Shown piece by piece: positions 44,764 through 54,162 of a stretch of 64,000 bases of DNA (within the stretch, counting starts at the first letter, position 1; every line of letters starts with the position of its first letter). The position numbers and the translations under genes were made by a program. Origin of the DNA: JAMLHH01 sp035515235. Its GTDB lineage: Bacteria > Bacteroidota > Bacteroidia > Chitinophagales > JADIYW01. Where the stretch lies: assembly GCA_035515235.1 (NCBI GenBank), contig DATJBS010000061.1, forward strand, positions 20,809-84,808. Reading direction: 5' to 3'. The notes beneath the pieces were generated by a model. It searched no databases. It saw nothing but the letters and a program-made list of their open reading frames with translations, and was not told where the DNA came from.

Positions 44764-44853
44764 AGAATCAAGAATCAAGAACCAAGAGACAAGAAATTGA
44801 ATACTCCTAAAGTTGATAATTACTGTGGTCTGTAGTCTATGGTCTGTTGTCTC
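44764..44853 (+). repeat. Heptamer tandem repeat and two 14-bp units between sucD and the SDR gene
   Basis: 44764-44798 is a five-unit, 7-bp tandem array (AGAATCA, AGAATCA, AGAACCA, AGAGACA, AGAAATT). 44826-44853 holds two copies of a 14-mer, TGGTCTGTAGTCTA and TGGTCTGTTGTCTC. The GGTCTgtaGTCT word returns near 63735, 63907 and 63921. No protein is encoded here. Confidence 0.65.
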
Positions 44854-44864
44854 AAAATTAAGAC

Positions 44865-45602
44865 ATGAATCTTCTAAATAATAAAACAGCTCTGATTACT
44901 GGTGGTGCCAAAGGAATTGGCGAAGCCGTGGTCAGGGCTTTTGTTTTGAATGGAGCTAAAGTAGTTTTTACTTATCATAGTTCTTCTACCCAAGCAGAGC
45001 AGCTTGTACAAGAATTAGGAGAAGAAAATGTAAAAGCCATACAATGTGACGGTACAAAATCTGAAGCTGTACAAAGCTCAGTCAAAGCAGCACATGAGTT
45101 TTTGGGTAAAATTGATATCCTTGTCAATAATTCAGGGATTACAAAAGATAATTTATTACTGAGAATGACTGAAGAGGATTGGGATTCTGTTATGGATACC
45201 AATTTGAAATCTATTTTTTTGTTTTCAAAATTTGTATTGAAATACATGATTCGGACTAACGGATCTATAATAAATATGAGTTCTATAATGGGGATTTATG
45301 GTCATGCAGGACAGTCGAATTACGCGGCGTCCAAAGCAGGAATAATAGGTTTTACCAAATCAATAGCTCAAGAATATGGAAGCAGAAATGTCCGCTGTAA
45401 TGTCATTGCTCCCGGTTGGATACAAACAGAAATGACTCAACATATTTCTGAAAATTTAAAAGATGAATTTGAAAAGTCTGTCAGCTTAAAAAGAATTGGA
45501 CAAACCAATGAAGTTGCTCAAGTGGCTGTCTTTTTAGCATCAGATATGTCATCCTATATTACAGGACAAGTAATTCAAGTTTGTGGTGGTGTTAATCAAT
45601 GA
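44865..45602 (+). CDS. FabG-like 3-oxoacyl-ACP reductase / SDR
   Basis: NADPH-dependent reductase of the FabG branch of SDRs, 245 residues. LITGGAKGIGEAVVRAF is at ~10-26, ILVNNSGITKDNLLLRMTEEDWDSVMDTNL near 85 is the FabG signature, and NMSSIMGIYGHAGQSNYAASKAGIIGFTKS near 138 carries Ser, Tyr and Lys. It ends in YITGQVIQVCGGVNQ, a normal C-terminus. There are no other fatty-acid synthesis genes around, so it may be a second FabG or act on another 3-ketoacyl substrate. The next gene starts 19 bp later. Confidence 0.9.
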   Translation: MNLLNNKTALITGGAKGIGEAVVRAFVLNGAKVVFTYHSSSTQAEQLVQELGEENVKAIQCDGTKSEAVQSSVKAAHEFLGKIDILVNNSGITKDNLLLRMTEEDWDSVMDTNLKSIFLFSKFVLKYMIRTNGSIINMSSIMGIYGHAGQSNYAASKAGIIGFTKSIAQEYGSRNVRCNVIAPGWIQTEMTQHISENLKDEFEKSVSLKRIGQTNEVAQVAVFLASDMSSYITGQVIQVCGGVNQ

Positions 45603-45621
45603 TTTTTCTTAGATTAGGTTC

Positions 45622-47715
45622 ATGCAATGGATTTTAACTTATCCAGTTTGGACAGTTTTTCTTGTAGTAATACTTGCTGCAGGTCTGACCTATTTATTAT
45701 ATAAAAATTCATTTCAAAAATTTGAAGTCAATCGGCTTTGGATTTATTTATTAGCTTTTTTAAGATTTTCTGCTTTTTCGCTTATAGGTTTATTGTTGCT
45801 CAATCCTTTGATGAAGCACGTGAAAAATGAAAAAATCACTCCTGTAATTTTAATGCTTGAAGACCATTCGGCATCTATCAAAGAGGGGATGAGTCTAAAT
45901 GATTTATCAGAATATCAGACAAAAAGAAAACAACTTCAAGAAAAATTATCAGATAAGTATACGCTTCATTCTTATAGATTTGGGTTAGAAATCAATGATA
46001 CTATCGTTGAGAACATATATACGCTTCAAGGAACTGATATTGATAAATCTTTGAACCAATTAGCTCAAAAGCATATTGGTCAACATATCGGCGCTGTCAT
46101 ATTGAGCTCAGATGGGATATACAATCAAGGCTCCAATCCAGTTTATAATACCCAATTTTCAGGAATTCCAATTTATACCATTGCATTGGGAGATACTACA
46201 TCGCAAACAGATGCTTGGATTCAAAGATTGAGATACAATGATATCATATACTTAGGAGATGAACTGCAGGTTTTAGTAGATGTAGCTGCAGCGAATTTTG
46301 ACCAAAAGACTATGAAAGTTGAATTGAAAAATGCGGCTGGTCAAATTATTCAAACTCAGAATGTCTTAATTAATTCTAAAGAGTGGAATCATACTATTGA
46401 TTTGAAAATAACAACTCAAAATATAGGCATCCAAAAGTTTACTGTTCAAATTTCTCCACTTGCGAATGAAAAATCTTATCAAAACAATCAACAAGAGTTT
46501 TATATACAGGTAATTGATGGTAGACAGAAAGTAGTTCTATTATACGATGCACCCCATCCTGATTTAAAACTTATTAAAGAAGCGATTAATCAACTCAAAA
46601 ATATAGACTTGAATGTTGTTCAGGTCAATGATTTAAAAGCCATACCGTCAGATGTGGACTTATGGATTCTGCATGGATTACCTTCTTTCAATAATGCCAA
46701 TGCTGCTAATACTTTAAATAAAATCACTGCTTCTAAAGCACCTATTTGGTGGATATTAAGTGCACAGACAAACCTGAATATCTTTAATCAAATGCAGACA
46801 GCTATTCAATTTCAGCAAGTGAATAGATTGCCGAATGAAACTACTCCTATATATGAGTCTGGTTTTCAGAAATTTTTTGTTTCAGATGAAGGAATGAAGT
46901 GGCTCAGTCAAGTTCCACCATTATTGGTACCGTACGGACAATACCAATTGTCTCCTTCAACTGAAATTATTTGGAAGCAAAAGATAGGTACAGTCACGAC
47001 AGCAAATCCTTTATTGGTGGCCGAAGAAAACAATGGGCGCATATCAGCAATTTTGTTAGGAGAGGGAATTTGGAGATGGGGTATGCAAGAATTTTTACAG
47101 TATGACAGTAAGTCTAGAACCTTCGAATGGATAGAAAGGTTACTTCAATTTTTAGCAAATAAAAAAGATCACCGACCATTTAGAATTCGAACAGGAAAAA
47201 ATATTTATCACGAAGGAGAATGGATTTCATTAGAAGGAGCAATCTATAACGAATCAGCTCAAATGATCAATACATCAGATGTAAAAGCTGTTATAAAAGG
47301 AAATAACAATTATAGCTCTGAGTTTTTAATGGACAAAACCCTTCATGCTTACACCTATAATATAGGAAAATTACCTGCTGGAGAATATGAAGTACAAGCA
47401 AGTACAACGTTTAATAACAAAAAGCTTCATTCAGTTTATAAGTTTGCCGTCCAGAAATTTGATATCGAATCTTACAAGACAAAAGCTGATTTTCAATTAT
47501 TGAATACGATTGCTATGCAGCACCAAGGTAAAATGTTTACATTAAAAAACATGGATGGTTTGTTCAACGAAATGGAAAATAATCATCAAATCCAACCTAT
47601 AATTAAAGAGGTTTCTTCAAGTAAGTCTATCATTGATTATCAGTTGATTTTACTTCTTATTTTCTCACTGCTATTTATAGAATGGTTTTTAAGAAGATTT
47701 TTTGGACAGTATTGA
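45622..47715 (+). CDS. Membrane-anchored VWA-type protein
   Basis: The 697-residue protein has two N-terminal helices (~8-27 and ~42-63), a large domain facing the periplasm, and a C-terminal helix at ~670-688 followed by RRFFGQY. After the second helix, VILMLEDHSASI near residue 75 fits a VWA MIDAS (DxSxS), and GAVILSSDGIYNQGSNP near 158 fits the later VWA strand. The middle part with VVLLYDAPHPDLKLIKEAI near 300 resembles the glutamine-amidotransferase-like region of similar membrane proteins. I do not know a function; aerotolerance Bat-like or cell-surface proteins share the architecture in part. No operon partner is obvious. Confidence 0.7.
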   Translation: MQWILTYPVWTVFLVVILAAGLTYLLYKNSFQKFEVNRLWIYLLAFLRFSAFSLIGLLLLNPLMKHVKNEKITPVILMLEDHSASIKEGMSLNDLSEYQTKRKQLQEKLSDKYTLHSYRFGLEINDTIVENIYTLQGTDIDKSLNQLAQKHIGQHIGAVILSSDGIYNQGSNPVYNTQFSGIPIYTIALGDTTSQTDAWIQRLRYNDIIYLGDELQVLVDVAAANFDQKTMKVELKNAAGQIIQTQNVLINSKEWNHTIDLKITTQNIGIQKFTVQISPLANEKSYQNNQQEFYIQVIDGRQKVVLLYDAPHPDLKLIKEAINQLKNIDLNVVQVNDLKAIPSDVDLWILHGLPSFNNANAANTLNKITASKAPIWWILSAQTNLNIFNQMQTAIQFQQVNRLPNETTPIYESGFQKFFVSDEGMKWLSQVPPLLVPYGQYQLSPSTEIIWKQKIGTVTTANPLLVAEENNGRISAILLGEGIWRWGMQEFLQYDSKSRTFEWIERLLQFLANKKDHRPFRIRTGKNIYHEGEWISLEGAIYNESAQMINTSDVKAVIKGNNNYSSEFLMDKTLHAYTYNIGKLPAGEYEVQASTTFNNKKLHSVYKFAVQKFDIESYKTKADFQLLNTIAMQHQGKMFTLKNMDGLFNEMENNHQIQPIIKEVSSSKSIIDYQLILLLIFSLLFIEWFLRRFFGQY

Positions 47716-48108
47716 TGAGATGTTTAGATAATGTTCGTTTATCAGATGCATGTTTAATTTGTCACGCAGTAAGCTTGTGAAGCTGCTGATAGATACTAAG
47801 GTCTTATGGCTGTGGTTATAGAGTAGGAAAGATGTTGATGATAAAAGATTTGATATAAAAAGCAACCTATAAATCTTATCGACTTAGGTTAAGAAAGTAG
47901 TAGAAAACAATCATTAAAAATCAGAAGCTCATCAATTTGTAAAACTATAATAGACTTCATTTGAGATTTAATCAAAGTTTTACAGAAACTATGCGCTAAA
48001 GTTGAAATACTTGTCTATTTTTGTGGATAAATTAGTAACATTTTTTAAAATCTGGGATAAATAATCAAAGATAAGTACTATCTTTGCACCCAATAAATAG
48101 TATAGGTG
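47716..48108 (+). other. Gene-free interval upstream of rplU
   Basis: I see no gene or strong hairpin in this 393-bp gap. Its right end carries the rplU promoter element. A short AGCTT-GTG-AAGCT stem near 47771 is too weak to call a terminator. Confidence 0.6.
48079..48108 (+). promoter_or_regulatory. rplU-rpmA promoter element
   Basis: TATCTTTG at 48079-48086, followed by CACC, is an exact TAnnTTTG match. The expected start near 48092 leaves a ~17-nt leader before the ATG at 48109, with AGG as the only trace of a ribosome binding site. Confidence 0.65.
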
Positions 48109-48417
48109 ATGTACGCGATCGTTGAAATTAACGGACAACAATTTAAAGTAGCACAGAATCAAGAAATCTTCGTGCACAGATTAGAAGGCAATTCAGGAGA
48201 CTCTATTAGTTTTGATAAAGTGTTGTTGATTGATAATAATGGCACAGTCCAAGTGGGATCTCCAGTTGTAGAGGGTGCTAAAATAAATGCTACAATACTC
48301 GATCACTTGAAAGGTGATAAAGTAATCATTTTTAAGAAAAAACGTCGTAAAGGCTATAGAGTTAAAAATGGTTTCCGTCAGTCTTTCACAAAGATCAAGA
48401 TTGAAGGAATTGCTTAA
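48109..48417 (+). CDS. rplU: 50S ribosomal protein L21
   Basis: Large-subunit ribosomal protein, 102 residues, starting at the ATG 48109 (MYAIVEINGQQFKV), the canonical L21 N-terminus. A GTG one codon earlier is unlikely to be used. VLLIDNNGTVQVGSPVVEGAKI near residue 42 and KVIIFKKKRRKGYRVKNGFRQSFTKIKIEGI at the C-terminus are the family's conserved parts. It is followed 19 bp later by rpmA, the usual order. Confidence 0.98.
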   Translation: MYAIVEINGQQFKVAQNQEIFVHRLEGNSGDSISFDKVLLIDNNGTVQVGSPVVEGAKINATILDHLKGDKVIIFKKKRRKGYRVKNGFRQSFTKIKIEGIA

Positions 48418-48436
48418 TTAAAAAAAATATACAGAA

Positions 48437-48694
48437 ATGGCTCACAAAAAAGGTGTCGGTAGTTCAAAAAACGGACGTGATTCAGAAAGCAAGAGATTAG
48501 GAGTTAAGAAATTCGGTGGTGAAGAAGTAATACCTGGAAATATTCTTATCCGTCAAAGAGGTACAAAATTCCACCCAAGCACTAATGTTGGAATCGGAAG
48601 AGACCACACTCTTTTTGCTTTAAAAGGTGGTAAAGTAGTCTTTACAAAAGGACTTAAAGATAGAACTTTTGTTTCTATCGCTACAGAAGCGTAA
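48437..48694 (+). CDS. rpmA: 50S ribosomal protein L27
   Basis: Large-subunit ribosomal protein, 85 residues, that reaches the peptidyl-transferase centre. It starts MAHKKGVGSSKNGRDSESKR, the mature-type N-terminus without the cleavable extension of Firmicutes. It continues LGVKKFGGEEVIPGNILIRQRG and FALKGGKVVF. It forms a two-gene operon with rplU and ends before a clear terminator. Confidence 0.98.
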   Translation: MAHKKGVGSSKNGRDSESKRLGVKKFGGEEVIPGNILIRQRGTKFHPSTNVGIGRDHTLFALKGGKVVFTKGLKDRTFVSIATEA

Positions 48695-48719
48695 TTTGAC
48701 TACAATCAAAAAACATATT

Positions 48720-48752
48720 AAGCCATGCTTTTAGCGTGGCTTTTTTGTTTTT
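48720..48752 (+). terminator. Terminator of rplU-rpmA
   Basis: AAGCCATGC (48720-48728) pairs with GCGTGGCTT (48734-48742) with one G-T wobble and a 5-base loop, followed by a T-rich tail. It lies 25 bp after rpmA. Confidence 0.9.
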
Positions 48753-48826
48753 AATACCTCAGCGAAATCTATTGATATGCTTGCTTTGTAGATAAATATC
48801 TTATTTTAGATGTTTTCAAAATATCC

Positions 48827-51800
48827 ATGAGTTTAATAAAAAACAAAAAGTACTACTATAACGGAATATTCCTTTTAGGAGTGATATTCTTGTCAATTGC
48901 TTTTATTTATAATCATTCTCATAGTCCTAAAAGCTCCGTTCATCAGTCCGTATCTATTCTCTCGAAATGGATTCAGACTCAAAATCAAACAGTAGAAAAA
49001 ATCTCCAAAGATTCTACTCTCGAGCTAAGCCTCGATTCACTCCCTTTACTATTCAATTATTTAGATTCTAAAAAATCCAACGATTGGGTCAATTTGTATG
49101 TCTCTAATCCTGATCAGCAAATCATCTATTGGTCTACAGATAAGGTCATTCCTAGTAATATTAATATCTCTAATTTTGGAGCAGAGCAAAAATTGGTTCG
49201 AATCAGTAATGCTTATCATCTAGTACAAGTATTCCCACTGAAGGATGGTTATCATTTGATTTCAATATTGACCATTTATCAAATTTATCCTGTAGAAAAT
49301 GATTATCTGAAATCTGGCTTTTTATTGAAAAATCCAGCTTTTAAGCTGACCATGATTACTAGTAGAGAAAATGTTAAGACCTCTATTTCGGAGCCTGTAC
49401 TCAATAGAAATAACAAAACTCTATTCTACGTAAGAGATAATCCTGATGCCAATAGATTAGTCTTGTTGCCTATTGTGTTTTTTGAAATTTTGGGCATTTT
49501 ATTGATTTTCTTAATTATCAATAGACGTTTAGGAATCGCGCTTCATAGAAATAAATTAACTCAAGCTTTACTGATCACTTTATTCTACTTAGCGTTCATT
49601 GAAATTTATATCAACTGGTTAGAAATACCCTCCTTTACAGGAATAGGTAGCTTGTTTAAATTAGAAAGTTACGCATCTCCATTTTTAGCAGATTCAATAG
49701 GAGAGTTGTTTTTAAGATTGCATTTGTTGCACTGGATCATAAGAAATTGGGTAATTCACGCTTTTTTAAAAAGTAGCAATAAAGAGAAAAACTTAATCAG
49801 CATACTACTGTCCATTTATTTGGCTACATCCTTTTATTTGACCGTATTTATTATTGCTAGTTTACATCACAACTCTACTGTTTCTTTTGATTTGTATCGA
49901 TTTGACCAATTGGGTCTTGATAGTTTATTAGGAGTTGTTATTATCAATTTTACATTCGGAATTATGTTTATTCCGATAAGGTTTATCAAAAAGGAATATC
50001 TAAATCGAACCTTTTATCTTTTACAAATAGTAGTCCATATTGTATTCTTAGTTCTTGGTTTTTTGTTTGATGTCTTTGATTCTTATCCTTTTGTCATTGG
50101 ACTAGTTATTATTTACATCATCTATCTGATGATTTTATTTTGGTACTGTAGAGTTCAAAGTGCTCAAGTAACTCGAAAATTCTATCTAAATCTTATCTTA
50201 TTATCTACCTACTCTTTTATTGGTGCATCTTGTATTTTATACTATACCAATGAGCGTAAAGTGGAAATGGTACAGCATTACGCAATTGCTTTAGCGTCCG
50301 AAAGAGATTATGCTGAGGAGTTTGATATTTCTAATAGAGTCGATCAAATTAAAGACGATAATTTTATTAAAAGCTATTTTGAAAATCCTTATTTAACCGG
50401 TTTTGATATCGGCAGCAGAATACAACAAAGGTATTTTAATAAATATTTAGGGAAGTATAATATTTCCGTTCATGCTTTTAACGATGAAGGAAAGCAACTC
50501 AAAGGAGAAGGTTCTAAAACTTTCTATGCATTAACTACAAGTAAAAATCAGAAAGGAGTTCAGAAAGTATCGCCTTATATTTACTATTTATCGGTTAAGC
50601 CTCGTGGAGAAAAGTACATGGTCTCTATTGAGTATAAAGTGAATGATACTTTATTGGGAGATTTAATGATTGTTTTTACTCCGAAAACTTTTACACCATT
50701 TAGCGCCTATCCTGAATTGTTGAAATCAGATCAAGACAATTCAATTTTCAATAATGTCTCCAATATTACTTATGCCATTTATCGAAATAAAAATTTGATG
50801 AATGTATCTGGAAACTTTAGCTATCCTTCTAATTTTAAATATCCTTTGCCAGCTTCTGGAAAATATCTCATCGTGCGTGAAGGTGAAAATGAGCATCTCA
50901 TTTATAGAATGCAGGAGAAGCAAGTGATAGTGACTTATAAGAGAATAGGCTTTTTGAGTTCGTTTTCATTTTATTCGTATTTGTTGATTTTGCAGCTGTT
51001 CTTCTTTTATTTTCTAAGTCTTTTAACCGATTATGGAAGTATCTGGATGAAAGGAAGGAGGATGTTTCAAAGTATTAAGCTGAATACCTTACAGAAACAG
51101 ATTCAAACATCGATGATTAGTCAAGTGCTGATTTCATTGGTACTTATTGGTTCTATGACAATATTTTTCTTTAATGTTCAATACAATCATTTACACAATG
51201 AGAGCTTGAAGCAGAGAGGCTTGTCGGTGACTGATGCGATTGAAATATTGTACGCAGAGAGTTTTGTAGAAAATCATGACGATGTATTCAGCGGTATTCT
51301 CAAATCCAAAATGAAACAACTCTCAGAAGTGTTTGCGATTGACATGAATGCTTTTGATATGAATGGTAAATTGCTTTATTCTTCTCAACCTGACATTTTT
51401 AAAGGTGGATTGCAATCTACTTTAATCGATCCCACAGCATTCAAAGCATTAAAAATTGATGGATATTCAAGCTTTGTGCATGATGAAAAAATTGGAAATT
51501 TAAAATATATAGCTGCCTATTTACCAGTAAAAGATCCTAACGGAGATAAGGTAGGTTTTATTAATTTCCCTTATTATGGTAAAGAAGTGAATATCAAAAA
51601 TGACATTTCTTTCTTCTTAATGTCTTTGGTGAATATTTATGTTTTATTGATTTTAGGAGCTGCTTTGCTATCTATTTGGGTCTCAAGAGTAATTGTGAAA
51701 CCATTGAGCATCATTACTCAAAACATTAAAGAAGTCGAATTAGGTAAAGTCAATCAACATATTGTTTGGAAAAATAAAGATGAAATCGGTCAGTTGGTCG

Positions 51801-52531
51801 ATGAGTATAACCGTATGATTGGTGTCTTAGATGAAAGTGCAGGACTCTTAGCTAAGTCTGAGAGGGAAGGCGCTTGGAGAGAAATGGCAAAGCAGGTGGC
51901 TCATGAAATCAAGAATCCATTGACTCCTATGAAGTTGAGTATTCAGCACTTGCAAAGAGCCTTGGATGAAGATAGAGATGATATAGAAGAGATGACTAAA
52001 AGAATAGCACTAAGACTTATTGAGCAAATAGATACTTTGGCTAATATCGCTACTGCGTTTTCTGATTTTGCGAAAATGCCCATTGGTAATCCTCAAAGAG
52101 AAAATATTATTTCTATTCTTAATAGTGTGGTTGGCTTATTCATTACTAGCGAAGAAGTCACTATTCAAACATCGATTCCACTTACTCCAATTTATGTCAA
52201 TATAGATAAGGATCAAATGGTGAGGGTGTTCACTAATCTAATTAAAAACGCTATTCAATCGATTCCTAACCAAGAAAATGGTTTATTGGAGATTTCTGTT
52301 GAAAAATTTGACGGTTACTGTAATATTATTGTCAAAGATAACGGTACGGGTATCCCTTTAGAGAGAGCAAAGGATATCTTTGAGCCTAATTTCACTACCA
52401 AATCTTCAGGTACAGGATTGGGGCTAGCGATGAGTAAAAGTATAATTGAAAATACTGGCGGTCAAATCTGGTTTGAATCTGATGAGGAAAACGGTGGTAC
52501 ATCTTTCTTTATACGCTTGAATACTATCTAA
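48827..52531 (+). CDS. Very large NtrY-like membrane histidine kinase
   Basis: Sensor kinase of 1234 residues. The N-terminal ~980 residues are unusual: one helix at ~10-28, an extracytoplasmic segment, a bundle of about eight helices between ~205 and ~475, a second large extracytoplasmic segment, a helix near 705-725, a third segment and a last helix near 930-955. A HAMP-like stretch (VIVKPLSIITQNIKEVELGKVN) follows. The kinase core has the H-box MAKQVAHEIKNPLTPMKLSI near 1025, the N-box NLIKNAIQSI near 1140, G1 DNGTGIP and G2 GTGLGLAMSKSI. The HEIKNPLTP form is NtrY-like. No response regulator is adjacent; hemL follows after 1 bp. Confidence 0.88.
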   Translation: MSLIKNKKYYYNGIFLLGVIFLSIAFIYNHSHSPKSSVHQSVSILSKWIQTQNQTVEKISKDSTLELSLDSLPLLFNYLDSKKSNDWVNLYVSNPDQQIIYWSTDKVIPSNINISNFGAEQKLVRISNAYHLVQVFPLKDGYHLISILTIYQIYPVENDYLKSGFLLKNPAFKLTMITSRENVKTSISEPVLNRNNKTLFYVRDNPDANRLVLLPIVFFEILGILLIFLIINRRLGIALHRNKLTQALLITLFYLAFIEIYINWLEIPSFTGIGSLFKLESYASPFLADSIGELFLRLHLLHWIIRNWVIHAFLKSSNKEKNLISILLSIYLATSFYLTVFIIASLHHNSTVSFDLYRFDQLGLDSLLGVVIINFTFGIMFIPIRFIKKEYLNRTFYLLQIVVHIVFLVLGFLFDVFDSYPFVIGLVIIYIIYLMILFWYCRVQSAQVTRKFYLNLILLSTYSFIGASCILYYTNERKVEMVQHYAIALASERDYAEEFDISNRVDQIKDDNFIKSYFENPYLTGFDIGSRIQQRYFNKYLGKYNISVHAFNDEGKQLKGEGSKTFYALTTSKNQKGVQKVSPYIYYLSVKPRGEKYMVSIEYKVNDTLLGDLMIVFTPKTFTPFSAYPELLKSDQDNSIFNNVSNITYAIYRNKNLMNVSGNFSYPSNFKYPLPASGKYLIVREGENEHLIYRMQEKQVIVTYKRIGFLSSFSFYSYLLILQLFFFYFLSLLTDYGSIWMKGRRMFQSIKLNTLQKQIQTSMISQVLISLVLIGSMTIFFFNVQYNHLHNESLKQRGLSVTDAIEILYAESFVENHDDVFSGILKSKMKQLSEVFAIDMNAFDMNGKLLYSSQPDIFKGGLQSTLIDPTAFKALKIDGYSSFVHDEKIGNLKYIAAYLPVKDPNGDKVGFINFPYYGKEVNIKNDISFFLMSLVNIYVLLILGAALLSIWVSRVIVKPLSIITQNIKEVELGKVNQHIVWKNKDEIGQLVDEYNRMIGVLDESAGLLAKSEREGAWREMAKQVAHEIKNPLTPMKLSIQHLQRALDEDRDDIEEMTKRIALRLIEQIDTLANIATAFSDFAKMPIGNPQRENIISILNSVVGLFITSEEVTIQTSIPLTPIYVNIDKDQMVRVFTNLIKNAIQSIPNQENGLLEISVEKFDGYCNIIVKDNGTGIPLERAKDIFEPNFTTKSSGTGLGLAMSKSIIENTGGQIWFESDEENGGTSFFIRLNTI

Positions 52532-52532
52532 T

Positions 52533-53846
52533 ATGACTATATCGATGAAAAGAGAACAATCTAAAATACTTTTTGAAAAGGCAAAAACTTTGATGCCTGG
52601 AGGAGTAAATTCTCCAGTAAGAGCTTTTAAATCTGTAAAAGGAACTCCTTTGTTTATCAAAAAGGGTAAAGGTTCAAGAATATGGGATGAAGATGGAAAT
52701 GAATTCATAGATTTCTGTGGTTCTTGGGGGCCTTTGATTTTAGGTCATGCACCTGATAAAGTAGTGAAGGCTATTCAAACCACTGTTGAAGAAGGAACTT
52801 CTTTTGGAGCTCCTACAGCTTTGGAAAATCAATTAGCAGAGTTAATTATTTCTAATCATCCGTATTTGGAAATGGTTCGTTTTGTTTCCTCAGGCACAGA
52901 AGCTGTGATGTCTGCTTTGCGCTTAGCGAGAGGAGTAACAGGCAGAAGTAAAATCTTAAAATTCGAAGGTTGCTATCATGGTCATGCTGATAGCTTATTA
53001 GTAAAAGCAGGAAGTGGATTAGTAACTTTTGGAGAAAGTACATCAGCTGGAGTTCCAGAATCATTTGTTGCAGAAACATTAGTGTTGCCACTAGATGATG
53101 AGAATGCTGTCAAAGAAATTTTTGAGAAATCAGGTCATGAAATTGCTGCTATTATTATAGAGCCTATTCCTGCAAATAATGGATTATTACTTCAACGTAA
53201 AGAATACTTACAATTTCTAAGAGATATTTCAAAGCAATATGGAACTTTATTGATCTTTGACGAAGTGATTTCTGGATTTAGAGTTGGATTTTCTGGTGCT
53301 GCAGGATTGTACGAAATTCAGCCAGATATTCTCACTTTCGGTAAAATCATTGGTGGTGGTATGCCTGTAGGAGCTTACGGAGCGAGTCAAGAAATCATGG
53401 AAAATATTTCTCCACTTGGAAGAGTCTATCAAGCTGGTACTTTGTCTGGTAATCCTGTAGCAATGGCAGCAGGTATTGCACAGTTGAGTAGATGTTTGGA
53501 AGATGGTTTTTATGAAACTCTTGCAGATAAAACACAGATTTTATTAGATATTCTTCGCAACCATATTCAAGAGAAAAAATATTCAATTCAGATATTTAAT
53601 ATAGGTTCAATTTTTTGGATGGCTTATTCTGATATTCAGCATATTAGAAGTGCAGATCAAATTGACGCAGAATCAATGAAATATTTCAAAGAAATGCATA
53701 GTTATTTATTAGAAAATGGAGTCTATGTAGGTCCTTCGGGTTATGAAGTAGGTTTTGTATGCGATGCACATTCTGAAGAAGAATTAAAATCTGTAGGAGC
53801 AGTTTTCTGTAAAGCTATAGATTATGCATTTGAACAAATAGGATAA
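52533..53846 (+). CDS. hemL: Glutamate-1-semialdehyde 2,1-aminomutase
   Basis: PLP enzyme that makes 5-aminolevulinate in the C5 route of tetrapyrrole synthesis, 437 residues. TLMPGGVNSPVRAF is at ~18-31, VSSGTEAVMSALRLARG lies near 114, and GCYHGHADSLL near 146 binds the cofactor. The FDEVISGFRVG near 243 and the PLP Lys in TFGKIIGGGMPVGAYG near 269 complete the active site. The ATG at 52533 lies 1 bp past the kinase stop; an ATG at 52545 is also possible. It may supply haem for the cytochromes encoded upstream. No other hem gene is adjacent. Confidence 0.95.
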   Translation: MTISMKREQSKILFEKAKTLMPGGVNSPVRAFKSVKGTPLFIKKGKGSRIWDEDGNEFIDFCGSWGPLILGHAPDKVVKAIQTTVEEGTSFGAPTALENQLAELIISNHPYLEMVRFVSSGTEAVMSALRLARGVTGRSKILKFEGCYHGHADSLLVKAGSGLVTFGESTSAGVPESFVAETLVLPLDDENAVKEIFEKSGHEIAAIIIEPIPANNGLLLQRKEYLQFLRDISKQYGTLLIFDEVISGFRVGFSGAAGLYEIQPDILTFGKIIGGGMPVGAYGASQEIMENISPLGRVYQAGTLSGNPVAMAAGIAQLSRCLEDGFYETLADKTQILLDILRNHIQEKKYSIQIFNIGSIFWMAYSDIQHIRSADQIDAESMKYFKEMHSYLLENGVYVGPSGYEVGFVCDAHSEEELKSVGAVFCKAIDYAFEQIG

Positions 53847-54162
53847 GCATGATTTCATCCTGAACTCAGTCGCTTAGAATTTCAAACTTAGATTCAAGAT
53901 TTCTTGATTATGAGACAGAAACTGCAGATCACATATCGACAGTTACTGTGATTGCGTTTGCAAAGATTTGTGGTAAAAATGAAATATCAGCACATTGAGA
54001 ATTATTATCCCAAATTCTTAATGCCTTAATGGTTCAATTTTCTCATCTTCTAATTTTCTTTTCACCACATCACTTTGTTGATAATTTCAACCTTAAATTT
54101 TGACTTTAGAGTAGGGATTTGATTAGATTTGGAGGAATCCTTATCGCAACTATTCTCTTACT
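53847..54162. other. Gene-free interval with degenerate repeat words upstream of dnaE
   Basis: This 316-bp gap starts with a half-copy of the TCATCCTGAA... element family (near 53856) and contains CTTAATGCCTTAATGGTTC near 54018, related to the 63.7-kb direct repeats. GGAGG at about 54131 is ~28 nt before the dnaE ATG, too far to be its ribosome binding site. No clear promoter is seen. Confidence 0.55.

Noticed and set aside
54131..54135. GGAGG as Shine-Dalgarno of dnaE
   Set aside because: It is about 28 nt before the ATG and there is no in-frame start closer to it; Bacteroidota rarely use such sites.
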